Shown here: piece after piece, positions 37,978-49,795 of the stretch
How positions within the stretch are numbered: the first letter of the stretch is position 1
How the letters are laid out: every line of letters begins with the position of its first letter
Source: Cardinalis cardinalis
Taxonomy: Eukaryota; Chordata; Aves; Passeriformes; Cardinalidae
Length of the DNA stretch: 64,000 nucleotides
Direction: 5' to 3'
Assembly: GCA_014549065.1 (NCBI GenBank)
Contig: JACDOX010000024.1
Span: forward strand, 1,282,072 to 1,346,071
Made by a program: the position numbers and the translations under genes
Notes under the pieces: generated by a model
What the model was told of the DNA's origin: nothing
Database searches by the model: none
What the model saw: only the letters and a program-made list of their open reading frames with translations

Positions 37978-40900
37978 GTAAGGCTCCTTGTTCACAAGGT
38001 TTGCTCCAGATAATTAGAGGCTTGTTTTTGTTTTAGTTTCAAAGAAATTTATAAGTGAGGGAGGAGTTTAGGAGACCTGGAAACTTTTATATACATTAAT
38101 TTCATAATCTATAGTCATATGTATCTGCTCCATATGAGAAGCTAGCAATTCTGTGAGTAAACTAAAATGAGTTTTGAACAATAAATCAGCTCTTTAATAG
38201 TCACTGGGTGTGACACTTTGTAAAGCATAATTCGAAGAGATGTGCAGGCAGTTCTCCATTTTAGTGAGTTTTCCTAATTTTGGTGCCATTTAAAACCTAG
38301 TCTCTGCCCCAGGACCCTCTGAGAAAGGGCAGAGGAAGAGANTCAGTGGGTGAAGCTGCAGCACTGCTGGACATCAGCTCTGGTGGGACTCCTTGGACCC
38401 CGTGCATCAGAGGCAAGATGCTCTCAGAGGGACTTTTGTGAACAAGAGGCCTCAAAGAGGGCTTGTCCTACCATGGCAGCATTTGCATAGCCTCTGTCTT
38501 GATGAGCTTGGGCTGTCATTTAAAAAACCTTTCCATGCTCCTTTTCCTGTTTTTTGGGGTCTGTTGCTGAGCGAACTCAGCAAGGAAAATGAGGTGAATA
38601 AATTAAGCTTCATTAATGACAGATGATCCGCATTATCTGCAGAAAATAAGACCAAGTTATTTAGCTGATGCAGTAGGTGCTGTTTAAATCACTCCTAGAA
38701 GCAGTACGGTTCAGAAAAGTGCAAGTAGTGCAAGTTATCCTATGTTTTTATAGTGTATCTTTTTGTGTAATTGGAAACTGGCAGGCAAGGAACACAGCAG
38801 AAACCAAATTTTTGCAGGGTGAGCAGTAATGAAACAAAACCAATTTATTCTCTGTTCATGATATAAAAATGACCAAAATGAGATTTCCCAGTCTACCAGA
38901 AATAGTAAGAAATGAAGAAGTGGGGGAGGAAAATTATCTAACTTTGAAAGAAGAGGAAACAAATGGAGAAATAGCCTCATGCTGTGGTAGAACCTGGTTT
39001 TGCATTGAGAAAGAGGCAAATTTCCTTTTGACTTTTACAGGAGCCAAGCCTTAGTTCTTATCAGAGCTGCCTGTGCTGAGCCCATGACAATGTGTCTTCT
39101 TAACCATGTAGCTGTAGCTCATGCCCAGATGAATATCCTGTTTGGGAGCAGACAGATTTGGGATTTCTTTTAACAGAGAGAGTGATGTGTGTCACTGACA
39201 CACGTGTTGGCTCTGGAGAATGAACCTACCCTCTGGATAAGGACTGACAGAGAAGTTGGAGATTCTTCCCCCATACATTGCTNATGAAGATGAATCCACA
39301 GAAAATGCTGCACCATTGGAAATAAGGGTAAGATAACATGTGAGAAGAGAATAGTTGAAAGTGCAGTGTCTGGAGGGGAAAGGACTTGGGAAGAGTGAAA
39401 AAGCAGCCAAAATCAATGCAGTAGNTTGTCATAGTGAAGTGGTTTTAAGTTTCTGAAACATTAATAGACCATTTTCATAACTGTTTTTTATGTTTATCAA
39501 ATAGATGAATAAAAGAAGTGACCAAAAACACTCCAACAAACATTGATAAAGCAAAAGGGCTAAGGAGAACATTTACAAATATATTTTTCTGTATATTCAC
39601 TTGAATAACTAGAGACATAGCAGCCAAACTTAGGGACAAGGCACAGAGATAACATCATGTGATTATGTTCTCTCTCTCTGTAATTAGGCAAACACTACCA
39701 TCCTAAGCCTAGCTTGGCTTTCTAAAAACTGCATTGTTATTTTCACTACGTGATGTGATACTTGGCTGTTACCAAAGTGCCTTTTCCCTCTGGAAGGATT
39801 ATACCAATGAGATACAATTCTTTTGCCTCTACAATCGACAGGTTTGAATTTCTACAGGGCATGATTTCTAAATCCCTGATTCTACAAAATGAGTTAGACT
39901 AATGTAACCAAATAATAATCCAATAGCTATGAATACAGAAACATTGTGTATTTCTTACCACTTCTTAACTAATGTCTTTTTTTCATTGCTTATGACTAAT
40001 TGTTGTTGTGTCAAAAGCAGTAGACAGGAAAATTGGTGTTTCTTCCAAACATATCATTACAGTCACTAAAGTAATGAGGANTACATCAGATATTTTTAGA
40101 TCATAATTTTTTTGTCAGGGAAAATAGCAACCTTTTTGAATAAACTGAAAAATCATTATTGCTTCCACTGGGATTCACACTGAATGCAGTAATTATGGTG
40201 AATTCATTTGGTACCGACAAAGTTACAACAAAGTAATTTCCTCCATGAGATATTGCAGGGGGCCAAGCTGTCCCTGGGCCAGGAATTTTTCTTTTTTCTC
40301 TGCCAAGCTGTCTGTCCCTTGATGGGGTGCCAGAGGGAGAACAAAGTGGGTGGAGAGGGTGGAGATCCCAGTCCCCACAAAGAGTGTGGGATTGCCCTTC
40401 TCTCCTGCACGCATGGACCCCATGTAGGAGCAGAATGGACACCCAGGGGCTAGGGAAGAGGCTGGGAGCAGCCCTTGNCCTGCTGCAGGGCTTTGGGGCA
40501 TCTCTGGGAGCAGTAGATTTGCATTCCATGGTTGGACTGCACACACAGGAATGCTCAGGGGTTCCCTTTGCAAAGTAACCTCATGTATAGGTACATCTTC
40601 AGGAAATTAATCTGCATTAACTAGAGGTAAGTGTGTAAAATACCTCATTAAATCACAGCAGGCTGAGGCACACAAATGTTCACTAGACTTTCAACAAAGC
40701 AAAGTCAAGCCATCTTGCTTTCAGCCAGGAGAGTCTCAGTGCAGTCTGGGAAATGTGGATATCACATACAGTTGATTCCTCCTTCACATTCCTCNGTCTC
40801 AGTGTCAGCTGCAGGCTCTCCTTCCCTGACTGTCCTGGTGACAAGCTGCCACCACTGTTTGTGGGGCTGAGCAAGGAGTGCTACCAGGGAACTGCTTCAG

Positions 40901-43640
40901 GTGGAAAACAGCCTGCCCTCTTTTCATGCAGGCTTGCTTCTATTGTGAATCCATCATCTGATATCATTTTACACGGGACTCTAAAACCAGCTGGGGAGAC
41001 AGAGCTGAGAAGGTGATGGGGAGCAGGAGTGGGAGGCCTGAGGAAAATATTTGAGCTACTATTAGCATAGGAATAACACTGTGGCACGTGGATTTCACTT
41101 GCCTGTCAGCATCTTCTCCCTCNGAGTGTCCTTGTGATACTCTGTGCTTCAAAGGTGCCCAAATGGTCAGGTACTGTCTTAGTGCAGCACCAGACCTAAC
41201 TTAAGAAGTGAGAAATGTCCACAGAAGCAAAATCTTGGATGCCTTTCCATAACTATGGCTCACAGAACCACCAGAAAATACTTTCTTTTGTTTTTTAAAC
41301 CTTGAAATTGAAGGGAAGAGGAGGGCAGGTCTCTTCCTAACACCACCTCCGCTTTCCTTGTTGTTAAGAGGATCATCTGCACAAACACAGCTGATTTGCC
41401 CCAAATAGCAAAACCACTGCAATCACTTCCCTACCTGAGCTCCCCTATCACTAATTTTTTATTTGTGCTGAAAACTGTTGTGTGCAGTTTTCCATAAAGG
41501 CAGTTCTGCTCCTCACAACACTCCAGAGTGACTACTGTGTGAGATATTCCAGGTGGGAGTGAGCACTGCTGGCAAACACAGCTGAATGTTCAAAACTAGG
41601 AATATTTAATTTTATATATAATTTCCAAAGACAGTCATAGGAGAACCAACATTTTCTGTTATTCTCCGTTAATGAATTTTTTTTGGCTTTTTACTGATTA
41701 TTTTTACATTTCAAACTAGAAACTACTTGTCTGAACTAGAGCAACAGGGAGGTGTGGAGTTTTTTCTGTTTGTTTGGCTTTTTTAAAGTAGAAAGAATAA
41801 AAAATATAAATCAATTTGGTTCATCATCTCTTTAGAATAAATATCTTGGCATTGACTGCAAACAATCCTCAGATGTTTTTAAATTCATATCACAACCTTA
41901 TATTTTATTACTTTCAAAGCTTAGTGGGCTGAAGTAAGGTTAACAACTATTGTTAAACTTTGTTCATTAACTAATNGGCAATTCTGGAACAAAAGAAAAC
42001 CTGAAGGACATGTTAAAAAAATCCTGCAAGGTTTCTGCTAAAAAAATGGAAAAAGAAATAAAAAAAGAGACAAAAAAGAACCAATTGAGATGGAAAATGT
42101 CTCCAGAGTCAACTTACCTAAATGATACAAGGCTCTGAGGGTANTACTTACCTTGTACCAGAAATCAACATGCCTAAGTCATTCAATAGATGCAGGCCAT
42201 GAGGATGGATATGTCATCCTGTTCCTCAAATATATCATGGATCAAAACACTGCTATTTTTCTGAAGGCACTAGTTTCTAAATGAGATGATCATAACCGAA
42301 GTATTTATGCTTACTTTTTTTTTAGATCAAAGATTTGCCTCACAGAGTGGTTCCCTTTGCAGGGTAGGAGAGTGATCAGAAAATGAGGATGGATTTTGCT
42401 GCAGTAGGCAGATTTAAACAGAGCCACTGATTCAGCTTAATTTAGCAGAAAGGTAATTAATGTTTTAAATAATGGAATGTATTGCAAATTGATTAATGGC
42501 NACTTCCATGAAGCCCTTTCTCTTTTATCCCAGTTCAGTGCTCAGNTTGGAAGCTCAGGGCTCAGTTTTTCTTTCTCTTCCACCAAAGGTCCATATTAAA
42601 AATTTCGTTTTGTAGCCACCTGATGGTTGTGTTTTGCAAACTCGCCTCCTCTGCTACATGAGCTGTGACACCTCCATGGGTGTTTGGAACCAGAGGAGCT
42701 TTCCCATCACCAGACCCAGCATAAGACCCAGCACAGAGACCTCGACATGCTTCAGTCAGCATTGAGCCCTGGGAGCCTTGCTGACTTGTTTCTGTGGGCA
42801 GACTGGGACACACAGGGGATTCTACAGTATCTGGATGTGGCAGAAGACTTTGAAAGGCAACCTTGCCACTTTTTGGGTTGGTTTGGTTTTATACAAAGCC
42901 ATCTGTGTATTCATATATATAGGTCAGAAAAGTAAGTCTGTATGCATGAGCCAGCACTCAGATCCCAGAAGCATTGCTAAAGGATCAGCATCAGCCTGTG
43001 AGAGGCAGATATCAGCTCAGATACCTTTAAATATGTGAATAATCTCTAATTCAACATTCCTTTGTTGCATTAAATTCTGGCAACTAATTGGGAAAAACCT
43101 CTGTGCAAGGCTTGGAGGTGTCTCAAGACTTCCAGGAGTGAAACCTAAGGAGACTTAGACTCTTAAATCATGTTGTGGCTTCTGAAGATGTCACAGCCAT
43201 AAAAAAACAGTGGGAAAGACAGCTCCACATCACTTTTTGTGGNGTACAAAGACTGAGCCTTGTGGCTNCACACCACCAATTCCTGCCATTTGCTGAACCT
43301 GTCCTTCAGATATGGGTCTGTGCTGTTCCAGTGGGGATCAGGTTTTTGGCCTTCTGTCCGCAGGTACNTATGGGTTAAAAGACAACCATGGAATGCAAAT
43401 GTGTTGCCAACAGGCTGAAATCCACTGTGCAAGGATTGGCATCTCAGCTGGAGGTCATCAGCATGTACCTTGCTACCTATAATCAGTGCCTTCATANACT
43501 CACAAAGGCATTGTATTAGAGACCTTCTGCATGAAACCTTGGCACTGCTAAAGTCAACAAGAGCTTTGACTGTGATTTTCAAGGCCTTTATCTGCAATAC
43601 TGCTTCATTTTTTGAAGGTCAGCTGAAAGGGCTGGGTAGT
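37978..43640. other. Unannotated sequence; intron if the upstream exon is real
   Basis: No further splice-bounded frame was found downstream of the candidate exon. 40100-40580 holds frames of 147 and 116 codons on the - strand in a G/C-richer patch, without a domain. 41580-42120 and 39440-40100 are A/T-rich. No repeat family was recognised. Confidence 0.45.
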
Positions 43641-43756
43641 TTTATGCTTACATGGTAACATGAAAAGAATGACAGGGCTGAAAAGCTTAATGATAGTTAA
43701 TTTAGGGGCACTATTAAGGCTGAGTAAAAGTCAGTATTTAGAGATAAAAGTGGATG
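43641..43756 (+). repeat. Dispersed repeat, copy A
   Basis: This matches 47078-47190 in the same orientation. Two exact blocks, GGCTGAAAAGCTTAA (43676-43690) and AGTATTTAGAGATAAAAG (43733-43750), have identical spacing in both copies. Over the 75 bases spanning them about 59 match without gaps (by eye). A further similar word, GTTCTGGGACAGAAAGA near 43835, may extend it to about 43850. The family is unidentified. It could be an old LTR or DNA-transposon fragment. Confidence 0.75.
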
Positions 43757-43850
43757 AATTCATTTCTTAAAAATGGTAGAATTACTGTAGTATCAGAGTA
43801 AGTGTACTTTATAATAGTTTTTCAGAAAATATCTGTTCTGGGACAGAAAG

Positions 43851-45779
43851 AAAATTAATATGTTGTTTTTAAGCTTTCACATATTTTACATTATAAAACT
43901 GNTCTCCACATCAATTTTCTTGCAATTACATTTAGCAGCTTCTCTTTTTTTTGTCATTCAAAATAAACCCTATCAATACTCTTCATACTTTCACTGGACA
44001 TAAGGACACAGTTTTGCTGTCTGTGGCTGAGTAGATAGTTTTTTCAATGCCCCTTGCTTGGCNACGGGTGTCCCGTTATACAAAAGGAGTGTGAGCTAGG
44101 ATTTATCATCCCAGGCATTTTCTTTGCAGAGCAAATGGAAATTACTGAGTTTTCTGACATTCAGGAGGGACTGCAGAGATGTGTATGCATGTATGACCTA
44201 CTTTTGTATGTACAACCTGCATTTAAGGAGAGGAGATNCACAAGTTGCCAGATCTGTGGAGCTGTGAAAAGGGCACAGCCATAGTTGGACTGTAATCCTG
44301 AGTCCTCAGACTTTATGTAACAGCTAGAATATAACCAGCCCCATAGCCATGGACTGTATTTCTCTGGATAGATGTAACAATTTGAAATAATTACATGAAG
44401 TGTCTAAAGACCATGTTCACGTCGGGTAAAACACAGACAAATGCAGACTCACTTTGTTGGGAGGGCTCTGTGTCTGTGCCACTGGAGGATATTTCCCTCA
44501 CAGCATTGCACCTTTTGCTGAGATACAGCTCCTGAATCGATTCAGCTGAGTGTTNTATATAAAAGACATGTGATTTTGGCTTAGCTTGCTAGCTGCAAGA
44601 ACAGTGTCACCAACCATAAGAAACAAAGTGTCTCGCCCAGCTTAAAGATGCCATTGTATTCTGCTGTTGAGAGCAGAAGGAAAGAGGAAGGCCTGAAGTC
44701 TGGAAAGGCACACAGGCAGCAGGAAGAATAAGTCTCTAGAGGTAAATGAGCAGTGTAAATTACACCTTTTCAGTTTATTAAGTACTAATTAGGCCTTGCA
44801 AGCCTGGCATTCTTTTAGCAGACGTGTGGTGCCAGGAAAGCAGCCACCCATGTGTTCGGAGGTCGATTGCTATCCTGTGATTATACAGAATCTGAGCGTG
44901 GCTTTTTCTTTTTTGGGCATTGCTGCCATTTGAANAATATATCCCCAGCATGCCTGGCTGGGGTTATCCATTGTCCACAGGCAGTTATTGTCCAAGAGGT
45001 CTGTGACTGCTTCAGGGAGCTCATGTGATGCCCAGGCAGCCTGCCCATATGCTGGGAACCTCCTGAAGGTCTGAGCAACCTCAGGAGATGGAAAAAATTT
45101 TCCCTGGCCGTCCCTCAGAAGCAGTGAGAATGAGCTGATCCCTGGTATCTTTAGGCAGGATATTCCTGACTCTGAATGGAGCCATTGCTACTAAATATAC
45201 TATAAATCTCCATGTAGCTCCNGGTAAAAAATACATGCTCCCTGAANCCCTCCTCTGTGAGGAATGTTTCATTTGCAGAAGATATGTTCTCGTTTTTTCT
45301 GCAGTGAGGCAATGAACCTAAGAACATTTGCAACATGGCTGCCACCAAATCTGCTACTGCTGTCAAAGCCAGGCAGAGGGNGAAGGAAGGGACCATAAAA
45401 GGATGGCAAGGTAGATCAGGGGAGGTTACAGGGAGCATCCTGCAAGCAGGAAAGTNCATACAAAGAATCTGGTTTGAAAATTAGTGACAAAGGTTAAGAG
45501 GAAACAGAGGATCCCCCCCCTGATACCAAAGGGGAAAGGAAAATTTGTCAGGGAATGAAGGAACACTAGAGCTAAGGAAGTGGAATAACCCCTGGGAAGC
45601 TGCACCAGGGAGCACAAGCATCCTGTGCTGCAGGAGAGGGAGGAAAGGGAGGTCCTGTTGAGGAGAGCAGCAAGGAGAGTGCTCTGTGTAGCCCTGCTCT
45701 GCCAAGGCCAAACAGAAGCCTTCCATGAAACCTCAGTGTCAGGGTACCAGTCATTGGTTTCTCTGGGTCTGGACTGGAA
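43851..45779. other. Unannotated sequence between repeat copy A and LTR-like segment
   Basis: No gene recognised. A 124-codon - strand frame (45426-45800) abuts the LTR-like segment. It may be part of the same old insertion, but shows no retroviral protein signature that I can identify. The left end of the insertion may reach into 45700-45800. Confidence 0.4.
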
Positions 45780-46440
45780 GCACTTGAGACGGTAGTTCAT
45801 GNTCAGNTGTTTATTAATTCTTATCAGTAAAACAGTCTCACAACCATGAGTTCAGCAGCTTTTCATTAGAAGGCACAAAATGNCTCACTATCTCTTGTTA
45901 CAAGGTCTTTTAAGACTAAACTATGCAATTAAGAACNGACACCTAGATTATTTTCCCTTTTAACCCAATAACTGATCCCAAAGAGCTCACAATGCAGACT
46001 TTTCTGNCNAATCACAAAATGCCACCCAAACCCATGAAGAAGAAGGAAGAAGAAGCATGAACNAGAAACCCAGAACAAAACCCTGTGCCCTCCATCTTGC
46101 TTCCATCCACAACATACTAAAAATTCCCAAAACCCAAATTTCTCACCAAGTGATACACTTATACTACTCTCTATAATCTATTTCATACTTTTGTGGATTC
46201 TAGTCTATCTTGAAGTTTAAGAAACTTTCTCCATGGATGAGGGTCAAAGTCAGTGCTCCCCTNGGGGTCAGGTCACCCCAGAGCAGACAGAGAAATGTTC
46301 CCAGTGCCCTGGGTTTCCACACCTCAGCTTTGAGATGATGAGAACCCAAACAAGACCTCTGTCCAAGAGTCCAGCTTAGCTGTCTGGAGCTAGTTTAATC
46401 ATGCACTAAAGAGTTTTTCTCCCACATNCCAGAAGCAAAC
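45780..46440 (-). mobile_element. Probable endogenous-retrovirus LTR fragment, reverse orientation
   Basis: The sequence resembles an LTR-type repeat that I associate with songbird genomes. Recognisable words are CTTGCTTCCATCCACAACAT near 46099, ATACTACTCTCTATAATCTA near 46152 and GGGTCAAAGTCAGTGCTCCC near 46241. On the - strand the left part ends in AATAAACA (TGTTTATT at 45808-45815), which supplies an AATAAA polyadenylation word and fits an LTR in reverse orientation. A short GAA-rich stretch lies at 46037-46059. I cannot place the termini. No target-site duplication or internal gene is visible, so this may be a truncated solo LTR. Confidence 0.6.
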
Positions 46441-47077
46441 AATAGTAACTTCACCAAAGACTTTTAGTGGCAGTGAAGCCAATGTGAGATCAAGGGTGGC
46501 TAGTTTGGTCATGTACAAGATGATCTGTAGGCTTCAAACAAGGAGCTGACTTACTCTTGGCTGTTCTCACCGTGCCTTTCTTTGTGCAGTCGCTTTGTGT
46601 TGCTCTACAAAGGCAGCTTAGTCTAAGCTATATTTTGCCCATACTTTGTGAATGTTTACAGTGAGCTTCTCCCAGACAGGAAATGAAGCATGATGGATGT
46701 CCCTGCTAAATCCCATACCAGCTAAACCCCAGCTATCTGAACATCTTCGGCGTAATTCTGAATAATCCACTTGACTGAATACAGATAAATAGAAGAAGGG
46801 TTAGGCAGGATTAGGTTACTGGTTTTCTTTCAATGTTTTAGATGTTTTGCCTTCCCTCCCTTAAGTTGCACTGGTAAAATTATTTCTTCTTTCATGACTT
46901 AAGGCAACTGTAACATGACAGGTTTTTCAGTTTACTGACAAAACTATTAAAAAAAAATACAGGAACTACCCCAACCCTGTTCATTTTAAAGATGTTTTTA
47001 AGACTGTTTTTCCTTTCTTACAAAGCTGAAAGCATTTGGAAAAAAAAGTTTGAGGACAGATGAAACTGGATTTTATT
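46441..47077. other. Unannotated sequence, no gene recognised
   Basis: The LTR-like similarity fades and nothing else is recognised before repeat copy B. There is no open frame of note. Confidence 0.45.
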
Positions 47078-47190
47078 TTTATGCTTGCATAGTAATAACA
47101 GAACAGTTAGGCTGAAAAGCTTAACAACAGTTAGTTTAGGATAATTATTTAGCCAAAATAGAAGGTAGTATTTAGAGATAAAAGAAGATA
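47078..47190 (+). repeat. Dispersed repeat, copy B
   Basis: This is a diverged direct copy of 43641-43756. It shares GGCTGAAAAGCTTAA (47110-47124) and AGTATTTAGAGATAAAAG (47167-47184) at the same 57-base offset. The leading word TTTATGCTTGCAT (47078-47090) matches TTTATGCTTACAT in copy A with a 3-base length change between it and the core. A trailing similarity (TTCTGGGAAAAAAAGA near 47212) lies closer than in copy A, suggesting a deletion of roughly 58 bases here. Confidence 0.75.
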
Positions 47191-49042
47191 GAAGTTTTCA
47201 AAAAAACTATATTCTGGGAAAAAAAGACTAGGAAATGCAAAACCTCAGCATGCACTTCCCTTAACAGTTGAATGACAAAAATACATCTCAGGACATTGCA
47301 GACCCCAAGGCAGCATGTGCATGCCCCTATTTTTGCCTAATAATTAATGACGTATTAGTAGTGGATATCAGCATAAAATTGTTATTTGGGTTGACTACAT
47401 GTAATCTGTTGTGTGTTAAACTGTATTGTGTGGCACAAACAGGAGAAACTGCAATTTCAGAGCAATCCCTCCCCAGGTGGCATTCCTTAATATTGCAACC
47501 ACTTTGCTTAATTATGCAAATGCTACTGAGAATATTAAAGGAAAAAGCTGGAATCTTTAATTGTGTGGACCTCCTTGTCTATATTTTGGATACATCCAAC
47601 TGTTAAGCTGTAATACTTTTAGGACTGTTTGTAGTAATTACTTTGTGCTAACTGTATTCTGCACAAAGGAATTACTGAGTTTTTCTAGTTTTGGAAGAGA
47701 CTCCTCCATTTTTGGCAATCATACTTTGAATTATAAAATACTTAGTTGATAGAAATGTTTTACTTTAATCAGACATTAGTTCTACAGTGATTTCTGCTAA
47801 AATGTGTAGAAACAAGACTTCAAATTTTGACTTNAAAATAGTAGAAATGAAATGAACACATGGACCAAATACATTTTTTTTTCATAGATTTCCACCTCAG
47901 TTGACAAAAATGCAGCCAAATAAAAAATGTCAAGGTAACAATTTCCAGTCCTACATTATTGCTAGGANAGCTATAATTGTAAAGAACCCCAANCNTTGTA
48001 AAAGTTGTCTTTGCATCTCACACCTGTGGGGCAGATGTNTTTCCTGGAATATAACAATACATAAGCAACATCAGTTTAAGTCTGGATTATTTTAAGCTGT
48101 TTAAGAGGAGAGTTTGATCCAAATCCACCTNCCATCATCACACATGATTGAATGTAAGAAAGATTTACTCGTCTGAATGAAAACAGGGAGAAAGTCACTC
48201 CATAGGTTTTTTAAAGGCTTCTCTAGTGATGTGTCTGCATCGTTCATATTTTTGTCTAATGTATCAACATACCATGAGATACAGAAATTAATTACATCAT
48301 CTCTAAACAGACTTTTTTCAACTGGATGATTATGTATTTACCCTATTCAATAAGGCATTATTCTGGGATAATNTTTGAACCTCCACTCTCACTTCTGCAC
48401 CGTGCATCAGGAGGAGAAAAAGATGAGTGTGATCAGGAGAAAGCCCCAGCAAAGCTGCTGAGGGCAGCAAAAGTGGCTGGAGAAACTTGAGTTAAATTNC
48501 AGTGAATCAGTTCCTCAGCAGGAAAGGGGATTAATTACTGTTCACATGTATGCAGTCAGTAATGGCAGATAATTTGGAATGAAGATTAATTGCTTCCTTA
48601 ATACGNGATGTTTGCTGGCCAGACTCTGCTTGCCCGCTGCCACAGCCTTGTGGGAGTCCTGCCAAACAGTCTCTTAGGAGCATGTGAAAAAATAGGAGGG
48701 ATTATCCCTTCATGTACCCTTTATGGTGATTTCCAAATATTTCAGTTTAGACTGTGCTCATGTCACTGCATCAAGCTAAGATTGCCCCTGAGGCTGACTC
48801 ATGCTGCAAAGCTCTCCATTTCCCCAGGCAGAAAGCCTTCAGGTTGGAGAGGTCTGGCAAAATGGAAGAGCTGGCAAAAAAAAAAAAAAAAAAAAAAAAA
48901 AGAAATATAATGTCTAGAGAAGGCCAGTATTCATTCTGCAAGGATCACTTTTCTTTAAGACTGGGATTTAGTGAAGCTGCCATTCTGAAACACGTGCCTC
49001 CACCTCAGCAGGTGACCTGAGCCTACTGGATGATGTGTGGCA
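47191..49042. other. Unannotated sequence, no gene recognised
   Basis: This holds a 112-codon + strand frame (47268-47606), Leu/Ile/Cys-rich but without a defined signal or membrane topology and without splice context. The region around 47820-48130 is A/T-rich with several N. No repeat family beyond the A26 run at 48876-48901 was recognised. Confidence 0.5.
48876..48901 (+). repeat. Poly(A) run, 26 bases
   Basis: Twenty-six consecutive A residues follow CTGGC. A long A run can mark the 3' end of a retroposed copy. I see no polyadenylation signal, intronless gene copy or target-site duplication upstream, so it is best called a homopolymer. Its exact length is prone to sequencing error. Confidence 0.85.
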
Positions 49043-49114
49043 TCAGGGAGGCAACTTTCAGGCTCACACTTGTCACTTGTCAGGGAGGCAGCTTTCAGGC
49101 TCACACTTGTCACT
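49043..49114. repeat. Tandem duplication, period 37 bp, about 1.95 copies
   Basis: The unit starting TCAGGGAGGCAACTTTCAGG occupies 49043-49079. It repeats at 49080-49114 with a single A/G difference (AACTTT versus AGCTTT). Near-identity suggests a recent local duplication. An overlapping + strand frame (49030-49329) reads through both copies but looks like chance. Confidence 0.95.
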
Positions 49115-49353
49115 CCTCTGCAGTGCCTTGGCTTCTGTGCTTACTTGCAGCTGTCCTGCACTTACAGCTTTCTTCTAACTCCAGAGAAGCTACCTGCCAT
49201 CCATATGGTGAGCCTAGAGGAAAGGNGAATCAGGCCATGTGTTTATCCTATAAAAACATTGTAATACTGCAGCCAGTGGCACCTGCTATGGTGGAAATTG
49301 CCATTACAGGACTAGGAGCTGACTTTTAGAAAAATGAAGAGTCTTCTCAAAGA
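49115..49353. other. Unannotated sequence, no gene recognised
   Basis: Short spacer between the 37-bp tandem duplication and the 49354 hairpin. No repeat, RNA gene or splice-bounded frame was seen. Confidence 0.5.
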
Positions 49354-49380
49354 TGTATCAGAGCCTGAAGCTCTGATACA
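49354..49380. repeat. Perfect 11-bp hairpin with 5-base loop
   Basis: The arms TGTATCAGAGC (49354-49364) and GCTCTGATACA (49370-49380) pair perfectly around CTGAA. The stem is too short for a microRNA precursor, and pairing does not continue outward in any obvious way. It could be a protein-binding palindrome or a cruciform. Confidence 0.85.
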
Positions 49381-49726
49381 GATCCATGAGACAGATGACC
49401 AATGATAGTTTGTATTAAAAGTACAGCAGTAAGAAAGTTGAAGTTCCACAAGATTAAGCACTTGGAAACTTTTCATTAATATATGAACAGAGTTTCTCAC
49501 AATCTGGGTGTCTTGAAGATCTCAGATATTTACATACTAATTCAGCTCACTGCAGGCAGTAGACTGAAATTCACCCAGGTCTTTATTAATTGATATTTGC
49601 AGGTGACTCTGGTCCTGACAGCATAATTCCACAGGAATATTTGAATGCATCACAAAAATNATCAAGAACTACATCCTTGACTGTAATCCCAGTTATAGGA
49701 CTAAGTAGTAAATTGATGTTAAAACA
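49381..49726. other. Unannotated sequence, no gene recognised
   Basis: A/T-rich spacer before the CR1 tail. No gene or repeat was recognised. Confidence 0.5.
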
Positions 49727-49795
49727 TGGGATGGACTCGATGATCTCAAAGGTCTCTTCCAACCTAGAAATTCTGTGATTCTGTGATTCTGTGAT
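49727..49795 (+). mobile_element. CR1 3' tail, extremely 5'-truncated
   Basis: GGGATGGACTCGATGATCTC (49728-49747), then AAAGGTCTCTTCCAACC and the octamer tail (ATTCTGTG) repeated three times (49770-49793) form the diagnostic CR1 3' terminus in sense orientation. Only about 69 bases remain. The retained CpG in GACTCGATG and the clean octamers suggest a relatively young insertion compared with the other CR1 pieces here. Confidence 0.95.

Noticed and set aside
40101..40544. 147-codon - strand frame
   Set aside because: Competing frames of similar length lie on both strands. There is an N in the frame and no domain or splice context.
48876..48901. Poly(A) run as the tail of a processed pseudogene
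   Set aside because: No polyadenylation signal just upstream, no gene-like sequence before it, and no target-site duplication.
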